NCBI GenBank assembly: GCA_034509425.1
Contig: JAVTVJ010000040.1
Span: 6,373,001 to 6,437,000 of the forward strand
Direction: 5' to 3'
DNA from: Eopsaltria australis
Taxonomy: Eukaryota > Chordata > Aves > Passeriformes > Petroicidae
DNA length: 64,000 nt
Below the pieces are notes generated by a model. The model was not told the origin of the DNA and searched no databases. It saw only the letters and a program-made list of their open reading frames with translations. This document shows, in pieces, positions 1 to 10,951 of this stretch. A program made the translations under genes and the position numbers. Numbering within the stretch: the first letter of the stretch is position 1; the number at the start of each line of letters is the position of its first letter.

Positions 1-2150
1 AGTTTTTACATCTTTCAGTTCCCTTGAATATTGTAGGAGACTAAGTGAACCCATCCACTCTCCTCTCTCTTTGCAAGGAAGTGCATGTATTGCCTTGCTC
101 CCTAGCCTTTTTCCTTGGAACCACACTGTCTCCTATAAAAAACACTTTTCCTCAGAAGTCTCCTAAGATAATGAGCATAAATTTGGGAGAGTGAGGGAAT
201 TACAGCTTCTTCTATCTTTCTATCTGCTATTGAACAGTTCGTGTCAGTTGTGGCTCTGTTCACACACAACAGCAGGATCTGTCCAGGGAAGGCAGAGGCT
301 GTTCCCTCTGGCCAAGAAATAGCAATGCTGTATCTTTGTCTCAAAACAGATATGAGAAAATGGTCCATATTCCCTTGGGATGCTCGTCTGTATTGGGTAA
401 CAGGTTGGAATTGTAACATTTCAATGAGGCTGTTACTCGTGTTTTACAACACACAGCTGCTGCAGCTGCTGCCTCTGAGGACTCCTGCAAACTCCACAGT
501 GTGTCCTTCCTAACCCAGGCTCTCTGGTCACTGCTGAATTTTACCTCAACTAGAAGGTGTTTAGCACATAAAAATGATGTGGCTTTGCCCTGCCTGTGGC
601 CATGTAGGCTGCATGTTTAGGACTAGCAGGAGCTTACTGCAGCTAGCCTTATTTCCTCTGGTGAGAGTTAGGTCCAAGTCTGGCAGTAGAGCAGTGCTGG
701 AATGTGGGAAGCCTTGGATTCAGGCCAAGGGGAATTAAGGTGCAGCTGGGGCTTAGCTGCTGGGTTATGTGTGTGTTCTCGGGATGAGCCCCCTTCTGCC
801 CTTTCACTAGAGTTGTAGAAGCAGGGGGCAAGAGTCATAGTGCTGGGCCAGGCAGGGGACAGGGAGATTGATTTCAGTTTTATGGGTAGTGCCTGTGGGA
901 AGTGGAGTGAAATCTAAGCCATCGATACAAAACCTCAAGTGGCCTGGCCCCTACTGTGGTTGGGCCTGTATTTCTGAATGGTCAGCTGGACAGGAGGCAG
1001 TCCCAAAGCCGAATGGACTGAAGGCCTTTCTGCAGATCCTCTGAAACGCTCACCTCTCTTGGCTGGCTGCTCAAGGCATGTCGGTAGGCTGGATTGTCTG
1101 TCCTCTTTCTTACCCAATTCAAAGAGCCAGACATGCACAATTAAATGAGGGACTGCTTTAGGCTAAAGGCCTCGATTCCACCCAAAATTAAAAACCTCTG
1201 GTTTGGGATATGATTTATAAACTGAGCATGTATGCAAAATTAGTATGCAAAAGGCCTATGTTCTCCAGCTCCTCAGACCTATTAGCAAATAAATCAATCC
1301 TTACTTATCCACTGGTTTAGGAGGGGTCCCTGGAACAAAGCCAGCTTTTCCCTTTAGAGGCTGACCCTTTGTTACATTATTTTGCCAACTGTGAACAGAG
1401 CTATCTCCACAGGTAGGACAGACACAGGCTTGGTCTGTAGTTGAAGATGTAGCCATGGCTTACCTTTCCAATTCCTGCTGCACCACAGCATCTCGCTTCT
1501 GTTATCTGAACAAGTCCAGCATCGATGCTCAGCTGGAAAACAGGTTATTTTCTCAGCATTACAGTATTGGCTTCTTGTAGTGTGATTAGCTCTGTGCAGA
1601 ATGCTTATTTCTTTCTAAAACTTAATCTGTCTTGGGTGTTTTGTTTTGTTTTGTTTCAGCTCAATTTGCTTGTTGAGTTAACAAGAGACTCTGAGATCGT
1701 GATATGTCACTTATCAGTTTTCAGTGCAATGAAGTCTGCTGTAGCAGAATGTCTGAATGTCTTGGGTTCTTGATATTCACAATATTTTAGCATTTTCAGC
1801 ACCTACATACACAGCATGGCAAGCGGTGGTTACAAACCAGCAGCACTGAAATAAACACAAGATGTAAACCTGTGTGGTCGTACCAGCCCGTGCTGCTGCG
1901 GGCTCTGGGCCCATACAGAGCTGAACTCTCAGACAGCCTGGGGAGGCTGTCGTGGGCTTGGGCAGAAAAAGAGAGCACCCAGCCAGTACTAAAAAGGCCC
2001 TTCAGGAGACCGGGGTTTTCCCTGGATCTCTGTTCCTGGGAAATGGGGGGTTCATCCAATGGAAGAGAGTTTTGGGGTTGTTGTGGTTTTTTTGGAGGCG
2101 TTTGGTGTCATCAGTCTGGCATGTGGGGTGATTTGGCTTCAGCAAGAATA
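1..2150. other. Intergenic DNA, no gene seen
   Basis: Mixed-composition sequence with only short chance frames on both strands. The one simple feature is a short TTTTG run near 1640-1660. No repeat family is recognised. Confidence 0.7.
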
Positions 2151-2949
2151 GAAGCCATTTGATGGAATGGTGGGATTTGAGCCCCCTGTCTTCCCAGAAG
2201 AAGAGAGCGCTGCGGGAAGGCTCTGGCAGAGATGTGCTCCGGGCCCCGGCACCTGCCCCACTCCCGCTGCTCCGGCTGTGCCCTCACTTGCCGGAGGATG
2301 CGCGGCGGGCAGGGAACAGCTCCCGGAGGCCGCTGGGTGCCTGGCGCTGGACTCACACCTCCCTGCAAGCTCCAGGGCAGGAACAGGGGCAATACCGCGC
2401 CCACGCAGAGTGGTCACAACAGCTGAGCCCCAGAGGTGTCCCCCACCGTGGGACCAGCTTGTCTGCTTCTGCAGCACGGAGAAGTGGCAGAGCTTTGTCC
2501 TGCTATCCAGCATGCCTGAGTTGGGAGAGGGATTGCCAGTCTGAGGGACTGCACACCTCCCCAGCGGGAGGAGGAGGAGGGGAGACAGATAACATCTCCC
2601 CCAGTTTTCAGGGGCTTGCAAATAAACCGTGGATTTGCTGCGTGGTAGCTTTTTGTTGTTTTTTTTAACCCCATCCAGACGACAGGACAAGAAACTTTTT
2701 TAACATGGGATTTGGATGTTGCTCTGGGTATATTTAAAACAAAAGAAAAAAACCCCAAAAAACCAAACAAACCAAAACCAAACCACCAAAATATAAAAAA
2801 GGGAAGGGAAGACGACAAGCGTACTCACGACTTTGTCATCCCCCTCCTAGAGGCACCACGGGCTCCAGCGACCTCTCCGACGGGTGTCCCTGGGGCAAGC
2901 CCCACCATCCTTGTGCGCAAGGAGAGCGAGGGCTCTGGGAGCGGAGAAG

Positions 2950-2977
2950 GGGATGCGGGATGCGGGATGCGGGATGC
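2950..2977. repeat. GGGATGC heptanucleotide repeat, 4 perfect copies
   Basis: Four exact head-to-tail GGGATGC units. Confidence 0.95.
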
Positions 2978-3083
2978 TCCCCTGCCCTTCCCGGGGGAAG
3001 CCCGGGCGGCGGCAGCAGCAGCCGCTGGGGGGCGCCCGCGCTCCACCGCGGCCCCGGCCCCGCTCCCGGCACCAACACCGACC

Positions 3084-3146
3084 TCAATCCCGGCCCCAAT
3101 CCCGACCCCAATCCTGGCTCCAATCGCGGCCCCAGTCCCGGCTCCG
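3084..3146. repeat. 12-bp minisatellite, about 5 copies
   Basis: Tandem units of the form CAATCCCGGCCC with single-base differences between copies. A plus-strand frame through it reads as a Pro-rich PAPIPTPILAPIAAPV-like string, which is a by-product of the repeat. Confidence 0.85.
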
Positions 3147-3234
3147 GCCCTTGGCGCCTTCCCCAGACAGCCGGTGCTGAGCCCGGCCCGCGGAACGGGG
3201 CGAGACGATGCTCCGCGGGAAGCAGAAACAGGAT

Positions 3235-3294
3235 CCCCACCTTCAAACACCCTCCAAACCGGACCCCCACCTTCAAAGACCCTCCAAATCCCAG
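3235..3294. repeat. 30-bp tandem duplication
   Basis: Two copies beginning CCCCACCTTCAAA, at 3235 and 3265, differing at a few positions. Confidence 0.85.
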
Positions 3295-3673
3295 CGCTGC
3301 CTGTCCCTCGCCAACCTCGACCCCGGGGGAAAGTCGGTCCCCAGCCACGCCAGCGGTGGAGTCGTTTGGCAGAGGCAGTAGGAAGCCGTCTCGCCCCTTT
3401 GTGCATCTTGCGGGATTTCTCCTCGCACAGGCAATTGGCAAAGGTTAGGAAGGCGTCTTTAGATCCCCTATAATCCCAGTTTAAATATTAAAAGTATAAG
3501 CAGCCTAGGCCCAGTATTTACCTATGTAACTCCATAGATTTCCCTCCAGACCTGGACTTCTAAGAATTTGAGGAATGGTTTGCATTTCTTCCTTTTTTTC
3601 CTCCCCGCTTCTTTATCTTCCCCCCATCCCTTCGTATTTATTTAACAAACTAACGTGAAGAGGAGGAAAACGC

Positions 3674-3699
3674 AAAAAAAAAAAAAAAAAAAAAAAAAA
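3674..3699. repeat. A26 tract
   Basis: Uninterrupted run of 26 A. No retroposon body or target-site duplication could be recognised upstream of it. Confidence 0.9.
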
Positions 3700-4019
3700 G
3701 CAGTATTTTTATGACCGAGAAATAGCCAGTCTCCGTGTCTGTAAAGTGAAAGGAAGGCGAGATTCCATCCCCGCCGCCCGCTTTGTCACCGTCTGGGTTT
3801 AAGTGGCCGCCACATCAACACAAAAGGCCAACACACACACACACATCCCAAAACTCGGCACAAAACCTCAGTTGGCTCAATAGTGAAGATGGGTATTTTG
3901 GTAACGAAATAACCTCCGTGCTCCGGTGGGGTCTGGGTTCCGCTCTGTACCCCCGCCGTGCTTCAGCCGCCAAGGAAAAGGGGGGAAAAATCCCTCAAGA
4001 AAGTGTTTAAGATAAAACT

Positions 4020-4900
4020 AAGTCTCAAACGGGATTAAGGTTTTAATTACAATTCCCTATCGAAGTAACATGTTTGATGATCTGATCCTATCAATTAATA
4101 GTAATCTTAATTTGAAATTTATGAAATAGCTTTGCGTGAAGTATACATCAGACTCTTTTTTTTTTTTTTTAAGAAAAAAGCCACCACATTAGAAAGGTTA
4201 ATGCTACAACCACAAAATACTAAAGCACTAGCAGAAGAAATTGTAAAGAAGAAGCGTGCTGCTTTGGCTAGAAATAATTACTTGTGAACGCTTTGGGGGT
4301 GTTCTATCTGGTGGGGGGTACAAAAAATTGAAGTTCTTTTAGAAAGGGAAAATAGATGGATGTTTCTACCCGTCAACGATACCATTTCATAATAATTATG
4401 CCCATGCTATATTAAAGAGAAAAACAAGGTAATTGGAACATGCATCAACAGTTTTCCATGAAATAAGAGTTAAAAGAAGTAATAGAACTAATCACTGTCT
4501 CCTCAAATCAAGTAGAAAACATTTCAATGCACTAATTAGAGTAATTAGAATAATAAGACTGCCTATATGTGGTAAGACAATGTGTACAAACAACTTTATT
4601 TAATGTATACTGGTAATCAGCGATGCGTGCGTGCTTGAATGCTTAGTGCAATAAAATTCACCCCCGTCCGCCCAAACAATCAAATACAAATTAGTTTAAT
4701 GATTGTGCCTGCTTGAACGTCTTAGAAATCCACAGGCAGAGGGAAATAAATAGCACCATCCTTGTTTGTACGTCTCCCCCACTGACCAAGGAGCTGATGC
4801 CTCCATGGACTTGGCAATGAATGACTGTAGACATGAATGAATCAAGGAGGGAAAGAGAATTAATGAATGAGTCAGGCTGGCTAAAAACAAGTCCTAACTT
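4020..4900. promoter_or_regulatory. Candidate conserved non-coding element 3' of POU3F2
   Basis: AT-rich, repeat-free sequence with many homeodomain-type cores: TTTTAATTAC near 4040, ATCAATTAATAG near 4090, ACTAATTAGAGTAATTAG near 4530-4550, and AAATTAGTTTAATGATT near 4690. It lies between GC-rich islands 7-9 kb past the POU3F2 stop codon. This texture is typical of vertebrate developmental enhancers. No alignment was possible, so conservation is inferred. Confidence 0.4.
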
Positions 4901-5079
4901 TTAGGCGAGCGCCTCTTACAACTCCCGGGACGGGAGGAGACGGGATAAAGAAGAGGAGGGGGAGAGCGATCTCGTCATCACTTTTACAAGCTGCCTCTGC
5001 CTGCCAGGATTCACCGCCGTGCGAGGAGGAGGGGGAGAAACACTGGCCGCCAACTTCCTATCGGCCTGCTCTCTTTTTA

Positions 5080-5850
5080 ATCCTTAAAAATGACATCTGT
5101 GTGGACAGGCCCAGGGACACAGGGAGCGGTACAGCTCAGCCTGGCCGGGCGGGAGAGCTGCAGCTGGGTGGGAGCCGGAGCCCAGCGCTGGAACGGCCCG
5201 CACCGCCCCGGCCCTGCCGTGGGAGCGATAGGGCTCCCCGGGCGGCCCCCACGTCCTGCATCCCCACTCGCGGAGGGAGGCAGAGCTCCTGCTCCGGGCT
5301 CCGGGCTCTGCCCCGGCGGGGGCACGGCCGGGGCCAGGCAGATACGGCCAGACCTGCCGCTTCCCTGGGGCAAAGGGGTCGTGGTGCCCCTCCCCAGCCG
5401 CCCGGACCCCGGCCTGGAGCAGCCCCCGCCGCCAACCCGTCGTTCCTCCCGGCAACGCCGGCAGGGTTTCGGTCACTCCGCTGCCGCTGTCCTTGCTTCA
5501 TCCCTCTCTCTCTTTGTCCGCCGACGGGAGGGCAGAATCCGACGCCTGCGTCCCGCGGGGATGCTGCTGTCCGGCGGCGCTGGCCCTGGGCCGCTGCTGC
5601 GGGGGGAAGGGACTCCGCGCCGGCACGGGCGGTCTTCCCGGCCCCGGGGGCCCCGTGTGAAATCCCGGCATACTCGGGACAGTTGGCCGAGTTTCGGAGG
5701 TATTTACAGGGAATTTGCAAGGACAGATAAACGCTGCGAAGGAAGAGACCCACAGCGTGGGCCAGGCCACGGGCTGAGGCCGACTGCGGCGTGAGAATCC
5801 ACTCGCTGCAGCTGGGACTCGCCTGCCGGAAAGCCCACTTGTTTGGTTTA
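5080..5850. other. CpG island, no supported gene
   Basis: GC-rich, CpG-dense block with long opposing frames on both strands (for example 5090-5794 plus and 5136-5753 minus). None shows a domain. The frames reflect the scarcity of stop codons in GC-rich DNA. Confidence 0.7.
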
Positions 5851-6401
5851 TAGTTTGATGAGAAGTCGGGTCTGAAGACAAGTCCTTACTTTTTGTCTTA
5901 TCATTTCTGCTAAAGTACTCTTTGGCTTTGCTCTAACTAAATTTCCCCCGAGAAATGCCCGCTCCCCCATAATCGCTCGCCCGAGCCAGGGGCAAACTCG
6001 CTTCTGCGGAATATCTTGCTCCATCCCCGACGGCAGCCCGGCTATGCTCCGAGCACAGAGTGCCAACTTAGCGTCTGCAACTCTGAGAATTTGGTTTTTT
6101 ATCTTTTCCGTTTCTAAATTTAAAGCCAGAGAGACAGCCCAGGCCGCGTCCCTTAAGAAACGCACAATAAAAAGACACCCACCCGCAGGAGCAGGGGGAG
6201 GGGGGAAGATCCACGATTCCCAAGACAGACCCCAACATCCAGCCTCCGTTCTGGAGGCAGCAGAAGACCGCCGCTGCCCCGTCCACCGCCAAGAAGACGC
6301 GGGCAGTTTCCTCCCTTCCTCACCCCCACTCCCTGCTCCGCAAGGCGCTGCCCAGGCTCGGGCTGGGGGGCCCCCATGCCCGCCACCCTCCCCCCGGGCT
6401 G

Positions 6402-6409
6402 TATATAAG
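6402..6409 (+). promoter_or_regulatory. Strong TATA box; candidate start of a plus-strand transcript convergent with POU3F2
   Basis: TATATAAG, flanked by GC-rich sequence on both sides, is a near-perfect TATA element. Transcription would begin about 30 bp downstream, near 6431-6434, and run toward the 3' end of POU3F2. No good ORF follows, so a long non-coding RNA is the simplest reading. No splice or RNA evidence is available. Confidence 0.4.
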
Positions 6410-7720
6410 GCCAGAGGTTTAAGCCGGACTAAGCCCAGCTCGCCCGCCCGACCGTTCTACCCCCGCCTCATCGCCCACCGGAGGCCATCGCCTCCTTTCC
6501 CCGGCCCGGACACCCGTCCTCCTTCCCCCTCAGCGACGGCACAGCAACAAAGAACCACCAAATCTCCAACAACGCGGCTTGGGACAACCCCGAGGCCTGG
6601 GGCCGCCCGGCAGGCAGGGGTAGGCAGCCGGGGGAGAGGGTTTTCCCCCATAGGATCAGCCGGAGGGCAGGGAGCAGCCCCGGGCTGGGGCCAGGTCCGA
6701 GGCCGCGGGCAGGAGGCCGGGAAGGCGCAGGCAGCCGGGACCGTCCCGTCCTACCCCAGCGGCCCGGCGGCCGCCAGGAGCCGGGGCACTGGAGAAAGGG
6801 GCACGGGGGGAGCCCCGAACTGCCGCCAACAAAGCCCGACGGAGAAAGACACGACGGGGCGGAGCCGGGGCCAACCGCGGCCTCTGCCCCGCCGGGGCTC
6901 TCACAAGCTGCCCAGCCCGAGAGTATCACCTAGCCAGACACCATCTCGGCCTGCCCCGTAGCCTGAGGGATTTGTCGGATTATTTCCCCTTCCTCCGCTT
7001 CTCTCTTTCCAAACCCCGGCCCCCACTGCTCACTCTGAAGACAGACGGCGCAGCTGGGCGGCGGCGGGAGCTCCCCGGGTCGGGCAGCACTGACTACTGC
7101 CTCTCGCCCCCGCAGGGCTGGCGACACTAGGGGTGACAATCAAGACTGACAGACCTGAGGATATACAGTCTCCTTTCGCCTTCCAGTTTCGGCATCCACC
7201 AGAGAGAGAGAGTACCGAGGAAATAGGGATTTTGTTGTTGGCATCTGACCTACGACAGGGTGTCCCTGCTGGAAATGAGAGCGAGGGAGCCCGAGGAGCT
7301 GCCGCGCACCCTGACATCCACCTGCAGAAGGAGCATCCTACAGCTGCTCCATTCCCCCCTCTCCTTTCTCTTAAACGAGAGACCGAAGGAGATAAAAAGA
7401 ATGAGCCCCGAACCAGGCGGCCTCCTCACAACCAGTCCGGAGGACGAGCGAAGTCGCTCCTGTAAGGTCAGCCTCTTGCTGGGCAAAGAGCCCCGGAGGA
7501 GCGGCGCGGGGACCCCCGCCAGGGGCTGCCCGGCCCCGAACAGCGGCCAGCCACACCACCCCGTCACCGGCTGAGCCGGCCATCCCCGAGGCGCCGGGCC
7601 TGCCCCGCCGAGCGAGGCACCATCCATCCGAGCCACCTCCTGACCACCCGACACGGGAGCGCTCCCCGACAGCGGGGCCCTGTCGTCAAAGGCGAAATAT
7701 TCCCTGGGCGCCCACCCGAG

Positions 7721-7739
7721 TGTCCTGCAGAGGGCAGAG
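7721..7739 (+). promoter_or_regulatory. CTCF-like motif
   Basis: TGTCCTGCAGAGGGCAGAG resembles the CTCF core (CC, three spaced bases, then AGRGGGC-type). It sits at the edge of a CpG island, where insulators often occur. Motif only. Confidence 0.25.
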
Positions 7740-7779
7740 GCTGCTCGCTTTCCGCAGCCCGTTCCGCGGGCTATTGACC

Positions 7780-8000
7780 AAGGACTTTTAAATCCATACC
7801 CAGCTTCAACATTTTACCCGTCAGCACGTCTGCGGTCACAAAACACTTCTTCTTTCTGTCACTTCTCTTCGAAACTATTGATAAGATCATTTAGCTGAAT
7901 CTGTTCGGGATGAGTGTAATATTGACTAGAAGTTAGAAAAGATGATTAAATCTAATAAGCCTAGAAACTATCGTGAAGGAGGGGGTGGGGGGAGAAAAGC
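7780..8000. promoter_or_regulatory. Candidate conserved non-coding element
   Basis: Short AT-rich stretch with TTGATAAGATCATTTAGC and GATTAAATCTAATAAG motifs, set between two CpG islands. The texture is enhancer-like; conservation is untested. Confidence 0.3.
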
Positions 8001-8723
8001 AGGATATCGCACTTAGGAAACCGAGCCAGCCGAGAAGGACCCGAACACACCGCCGCGTGTGCGAGCACTGCGCAGCTGGATGTCGCTTGTCAGCGCGCCA
8101 GCCTCGCTGGTCCCCAGCCGGGACCCCTCCGGGAAAACCGCCCCGCTCGTCACCGCACGGAGCCGCAGACACCTAACAGGAAAGCGGGGCCACCGCCGCG
8201 GGGCCCGGGGCCTGGCCCGGCCCGGGGGTGCGCAGCCCCGCTGGGCAGACGCGTTCTTCCTCCTGCGAACGGTACTCCCATCATTAAGCCCCGCCTTTTT
8301 GTTTTGCTTTTTTTCTTTCTCCCCCTCTCTCTCTCTTTTCCCCTTTTTTTTAACGAGTCAGATATTAAATTATAAAAAGAGACTTAGAAGAGTCGAATCT
8401 CTTCTCCCCCACGCCTTCTGCCAGAACACGCAACAAACTTGAGGAGCAGATCTCCCCACCAGCATCAAAGGCAGGAGAGCCCTACCCGCACAGAAATCAA
8501 TGCTCCAAAACACACGGCTGTGGTTCATCTGTGGAGAGACACAATGAACACAACTCCCGAGGCTCTCCTTCAAGACCCTGAAAGTTACAAGCGTGGAACC
8601 TCTCGATATAGGCATCAAATTTATTCCAAAAATTCCACGAAATATAAAGGAACGGCGGTGCTTTTACACAGAACTCAGCTCAGTATAAGTATTGGGGTCT
8701 TCACCCTCCAGATCTTAAGAACT

Positions 8724-8731
8724 ATGCAAAT
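8724..8731 (+). promoter_or_regulatory. Octamer (POU) site just past the POU3F2 3' end
   Basis: Exact ATGCAAAT in AT-rich, repeat-free sequence about 130 bp beyond the presumed poly(A) signal. Confidence 0.35.
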
Positions 8732-8861
8732 CTGTGCTATCTTTAAAAATAAAATAACGATATTTCAATAATTAGAAGAAACTATGAAGGTATTGTGCAT
8801 TTCTGTTTTATGTAGATAATAAAATATTACTTTAACATAAATATATAAGGATCTCTGCGTT

Positions 8862-8867
8862 TTTATT
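8862..8867 (-). terminator. Candidate distal poly(A) signal of POU3F2
   Basis: AATAAA on the minus strand (TTTATT on the plus strand), followed downstream by T-rich and AT-rich sequence around 8813-8850. It is the first canonical hexamer after a long run of UTR-like sequence. An earlier AATAAA at 10020-10025 could give a shorter transcript. Confidence 0.4.
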
Positions 8868-9292
8868 TTTCCCCACAAGCACATCCAAATGTACCAAAAC
8901 AAAGTATTTTTAAAGAGACTGAACAAAAAAAATTACATCCCATATAGATTTTGTTCACCTACTCATTTAAAGCTACAGAAAAACAGTTTCCAGAACCTGT
9001 TTGCTTTAAAAGAAATAAATATACATTGAGGCAGGCCACTTAAAAATGATATGAAAATATTTCCCTGGGTAGCATTTAAAAAAAAAAAAAAGAAAAATAG
9101 ACAAAGAAAACATTGAAACTATTTCTGCATTTCAAAGGACAAATATTAAACATATATACATAGTGGTAAGGTTTGCGTGGTAACTTTTTTTTTTAGTAAA
9201 CCTATTTGGAGTTTGAGGCTTTCTCAAACATCCTCTCGACTCCGTTGTCTGACCTTACGCACATATTAATAAGTGTCTGAAAGTTCATTTCC

Positions 9293-9299
9293 TCCCTTT
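9293..9299 (-). promoter_or_regulatory. miR-204/211 seed match in the presumed 3' UTR (site 1)
   Basis: On the minus strand the heptamer is AAAGGGA, complementary to positions 2-8 of miR-204/211. miR-211 is known to repress BRN2 in melanoma cells. It counts only if the long 3' UTR is used. Confidence 0.3.
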
Positions 9300-9379
9300 A
9301 CCACTGGATCTGCCCTGATCTGATTCACTTCACTAGGCGCTAGTCCTCAACACTTTAAATAACAAGCAGCTCAACACAT

Positions 9380-9460
9380 AAACAAACAAACAAAAAAAAA
9401 ACCAACCAAAAAAACCAAATCAAACCCCCCCCCAAAACAAAAAAAAAGAAAGAAAAGAGA
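9380..9460. repeat. A-rich low-complexity tract with C run
   Basis: CAAA/CCAA-type simple sequence with a run of C around 9426. In the minus-strand transcript it reads as T/G-rich. Confidence 0.8.
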
Positions 9461-9552
9461 AAAGCTTGGTGCCCGTATCTTTTTAACAATTGTTGGAAAA
9501 CCAGGAAAAAGGCTAATGCATGTGCCTCTTAGAAATCATCATCTGTCTTACC

Positions 9553-9612
9553 AAGAAGAAAGAAAGCAAGCAAGAAAGAAAGCAAGGGAGAAAGAAACAA
9601 GGAAAGAAAACC
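9553..9612. repeat. Degenerate GAAA/GCAA purine repeat
   Basis: Imperfect tetranucleotide repeat of GAAA and GCAA units in the presumed 3' UTR; polypyrimidine on the transcribed strand. Confidence 0.75.
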
Positions 9613-9809
9613 CAGTGTCACAGGCATTTTAAAAGACAATGAGAAACATATTCTAAAGCCTTAGCTACTGAATGCAATATTTATAGGAGAGTTCTGCGAG
9701 AGAATGCTTCACTGTTTTTTCTCCATAATTGTCCAACACTCAACTAAGTAAACTTTTAGATTATAAAAATGCTTTGTCTCTATAGCACCCGTTTGTGCTG
9801 ACTAAATGA

Positions 9810-9816
9810 TCCCTTT
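9810..9816 (-). promoter_or_regulatory. miR-204/211 seed match in the presumed 3' UTR (site 2)
   Basis: Second AAAGGGA heptamer on the minus strand, about 510 nt from the first and in AT-rich, accessible-looking sequence. Confidence 0.3.
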
Positions 9817-10019
9817 ATGAATTTATAACTATCATAAAGTTCCTCTAATGTATATGCATAGCTGTGTGTGTGCATAAGTACACAAACACGCACGCAGACA
9901 CACGCACATACATGCTCTGCTCCGAGGTCCCGCTCCTCTGCTTCCCTTCAGAGCTTTTTGTTTTCCTTTTTTTCCTTTTTTTTTTTTTTCCTTTTTGTCC
10001 CCGTGGGTTTTTCTCTTTT

Positions 10020-10025
10020 TTTATT
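10020..10025 (-). terminator. Candidate proximal poly(A) signal of POU3F2
   Basis: AATAAA on the minus strand about 1.94 kb past the stop codon. It is followed by an A-rich, not clearly GU-rich, downstream region (9960-10019), so it may be weak. Alternative polyadenylation would leave out the miR-204/211 seed matches that lie to its left. Confidence 0.25.
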
Positions 10026-10485
10026 TTGGAAAGTTAACCATTTCTCATCAAGATAATGTCACGAAATGCACTTTAAAACTATTAGCAAAGGGGGTGTGGG
10101 GGGGGAACACGGATTGAAAAATGGCATTTTTTTCCCACTTCATTTCATTCCCCAGTGAAAGACACAAGGCTGCCCAAGTTAAAACTGGTCCTTTTCTTCA
10201 ATAAATTATACCACAATCTGACCAAAGGACAAGGGGAGGATGGGGAGGGAGAGGGACTGGATACAAATAGAAAATAAATACGAAAAGTAAAGTGAAAAAC
10301 AAATGCACATGGTCTCTATGGAGAGGAGGGGGCAGCGTGTGTTTACAGGCAGGTGTAAGCACCTGACCCCCCTCCTCGGGCCCAGAAGCTCCTCAGTCTC
10401 TCCCTGGCTCTGCCCTGACGTAAAACTGCTCAATAAAAGAAAGTTTGGAGGCTGATATCGGCCCGGGCGGCGAGACCGGGGACGC

Positions 10486-10492
10486 CAAAGGC
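10486..10492 (-). promoter_or_regulatory. miR-124 seed match in the presumed 3' UTR
   Basis: The minus strand reads GTGCCTT (AAGGCAC on plus, within CCAAAGGCACGC), a 7-mer match to the neuronal miR-124 seed. It lies inside a GC-rich block, so it could be a chance match. Confidence 0.25.
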
Positions 10493-10864
10493 ACGCAGGG
10501 GAGCCGCGGGGGGAGGAGGGGAAGGAAAGGGCGCTGAGGGGGCGGTGGTGGGGAAGCTAAATAATCCCCTTTCCCTCTCAAGAAAATGCCACTTTCTCTG
10601 GGAAAACTCTGGAAACATGTTGTTCCCTCTCCGCCTTCCCCACACCAGGCCTTGCTTGTCTGCACTAACACAATCTGGAAGGGTTGCACGTATTTTTTTC
10701 CTCCCCCTCTGGTTGAGCCTCGACCCCCAGACACACTGCCTGAAAATGAAGTTTACTTTGTTGATTTGCATTATTCTCCCTTCTCCAAACTCGACTCTTG
10801 CCATTGAAAGCATATATTAAACAATTACGAGAGTCACATCTCTGGAGAATGGAAGCTGGAGGTG

Positions 10865-10951
10865 CATATATATGTGTATACAGAGAGATTTTATATTTGT
10901 GTATGCATGTATGTCTATGCACGCATGCACATGTATACATACACACACATA
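10865..10951. repeat. Alternating purine-pyrimidine, TG/CA-rich imperfect inverted repeat
   Basis: TATATATGTGTATAC on the left is roughly the reverse complement of GTATACATACACACACATATA on the right, with TG/CA-type sequence between. It could extrude as a hairpin or adopt Z-DNA, and the presumed 3' UTR transcript could fold here. Confidence 0.6.

Larger units (their letters stand above)
2160..3450. other. CpG-rich island with minisatellites, no supported gene
   Basis: A GC-rich block interrupted by an A-rich stretch (2735-2815). Overlapping long frames occur on both strands, including a plus-strand frame at 2712-3473 whose middle is a Pro/Ala/Ile repeat produced by the 12-bp minisatellite. 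Opposing frames of equal length and the lack of any domain argue against coding. It may be a distal CpG island of the POU3F2 domain. Confidence 0.6.
6180..7750. other. CpG island containing a TATA promoter candidate
   Basis: GC-rich block with a 305-codon plus-strand frame (6044-6961). That frame is Pro/Ser/Arg/Gly-rich, matches no family I know, and is opposed by frames on the other strand, so I treat it as chance. The TATA box at 6402 falls inside it, which also argues against translation of the upstream half. Confidence 0.6.

Noticed and set aside
2712..3473. 253-codon plus-strand frame with Pro-Ala-Ile repeats
   Set aside because: The repeats come from a 12-bp minisatellite, and equally long frames run on the opposite strand.
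3674..3699. A26 tract as a retroposon tail
   Set aside because: No element body or flanking duplication seen; other A/T runs here also look like simple slippage.
5090..5794. 234-codon plus-strand frame
   Set aside because: Overlapped by three other long frames on both strands; GC effect.
6044..6961. 305-codon plus-strand frame as a novel protein
   Set aside because: Low-complexity Pro/Ser/Arg/Gly, opposed by frames on the other strand, no domain, and interrupted by a TATA box; expected in a CpG island.
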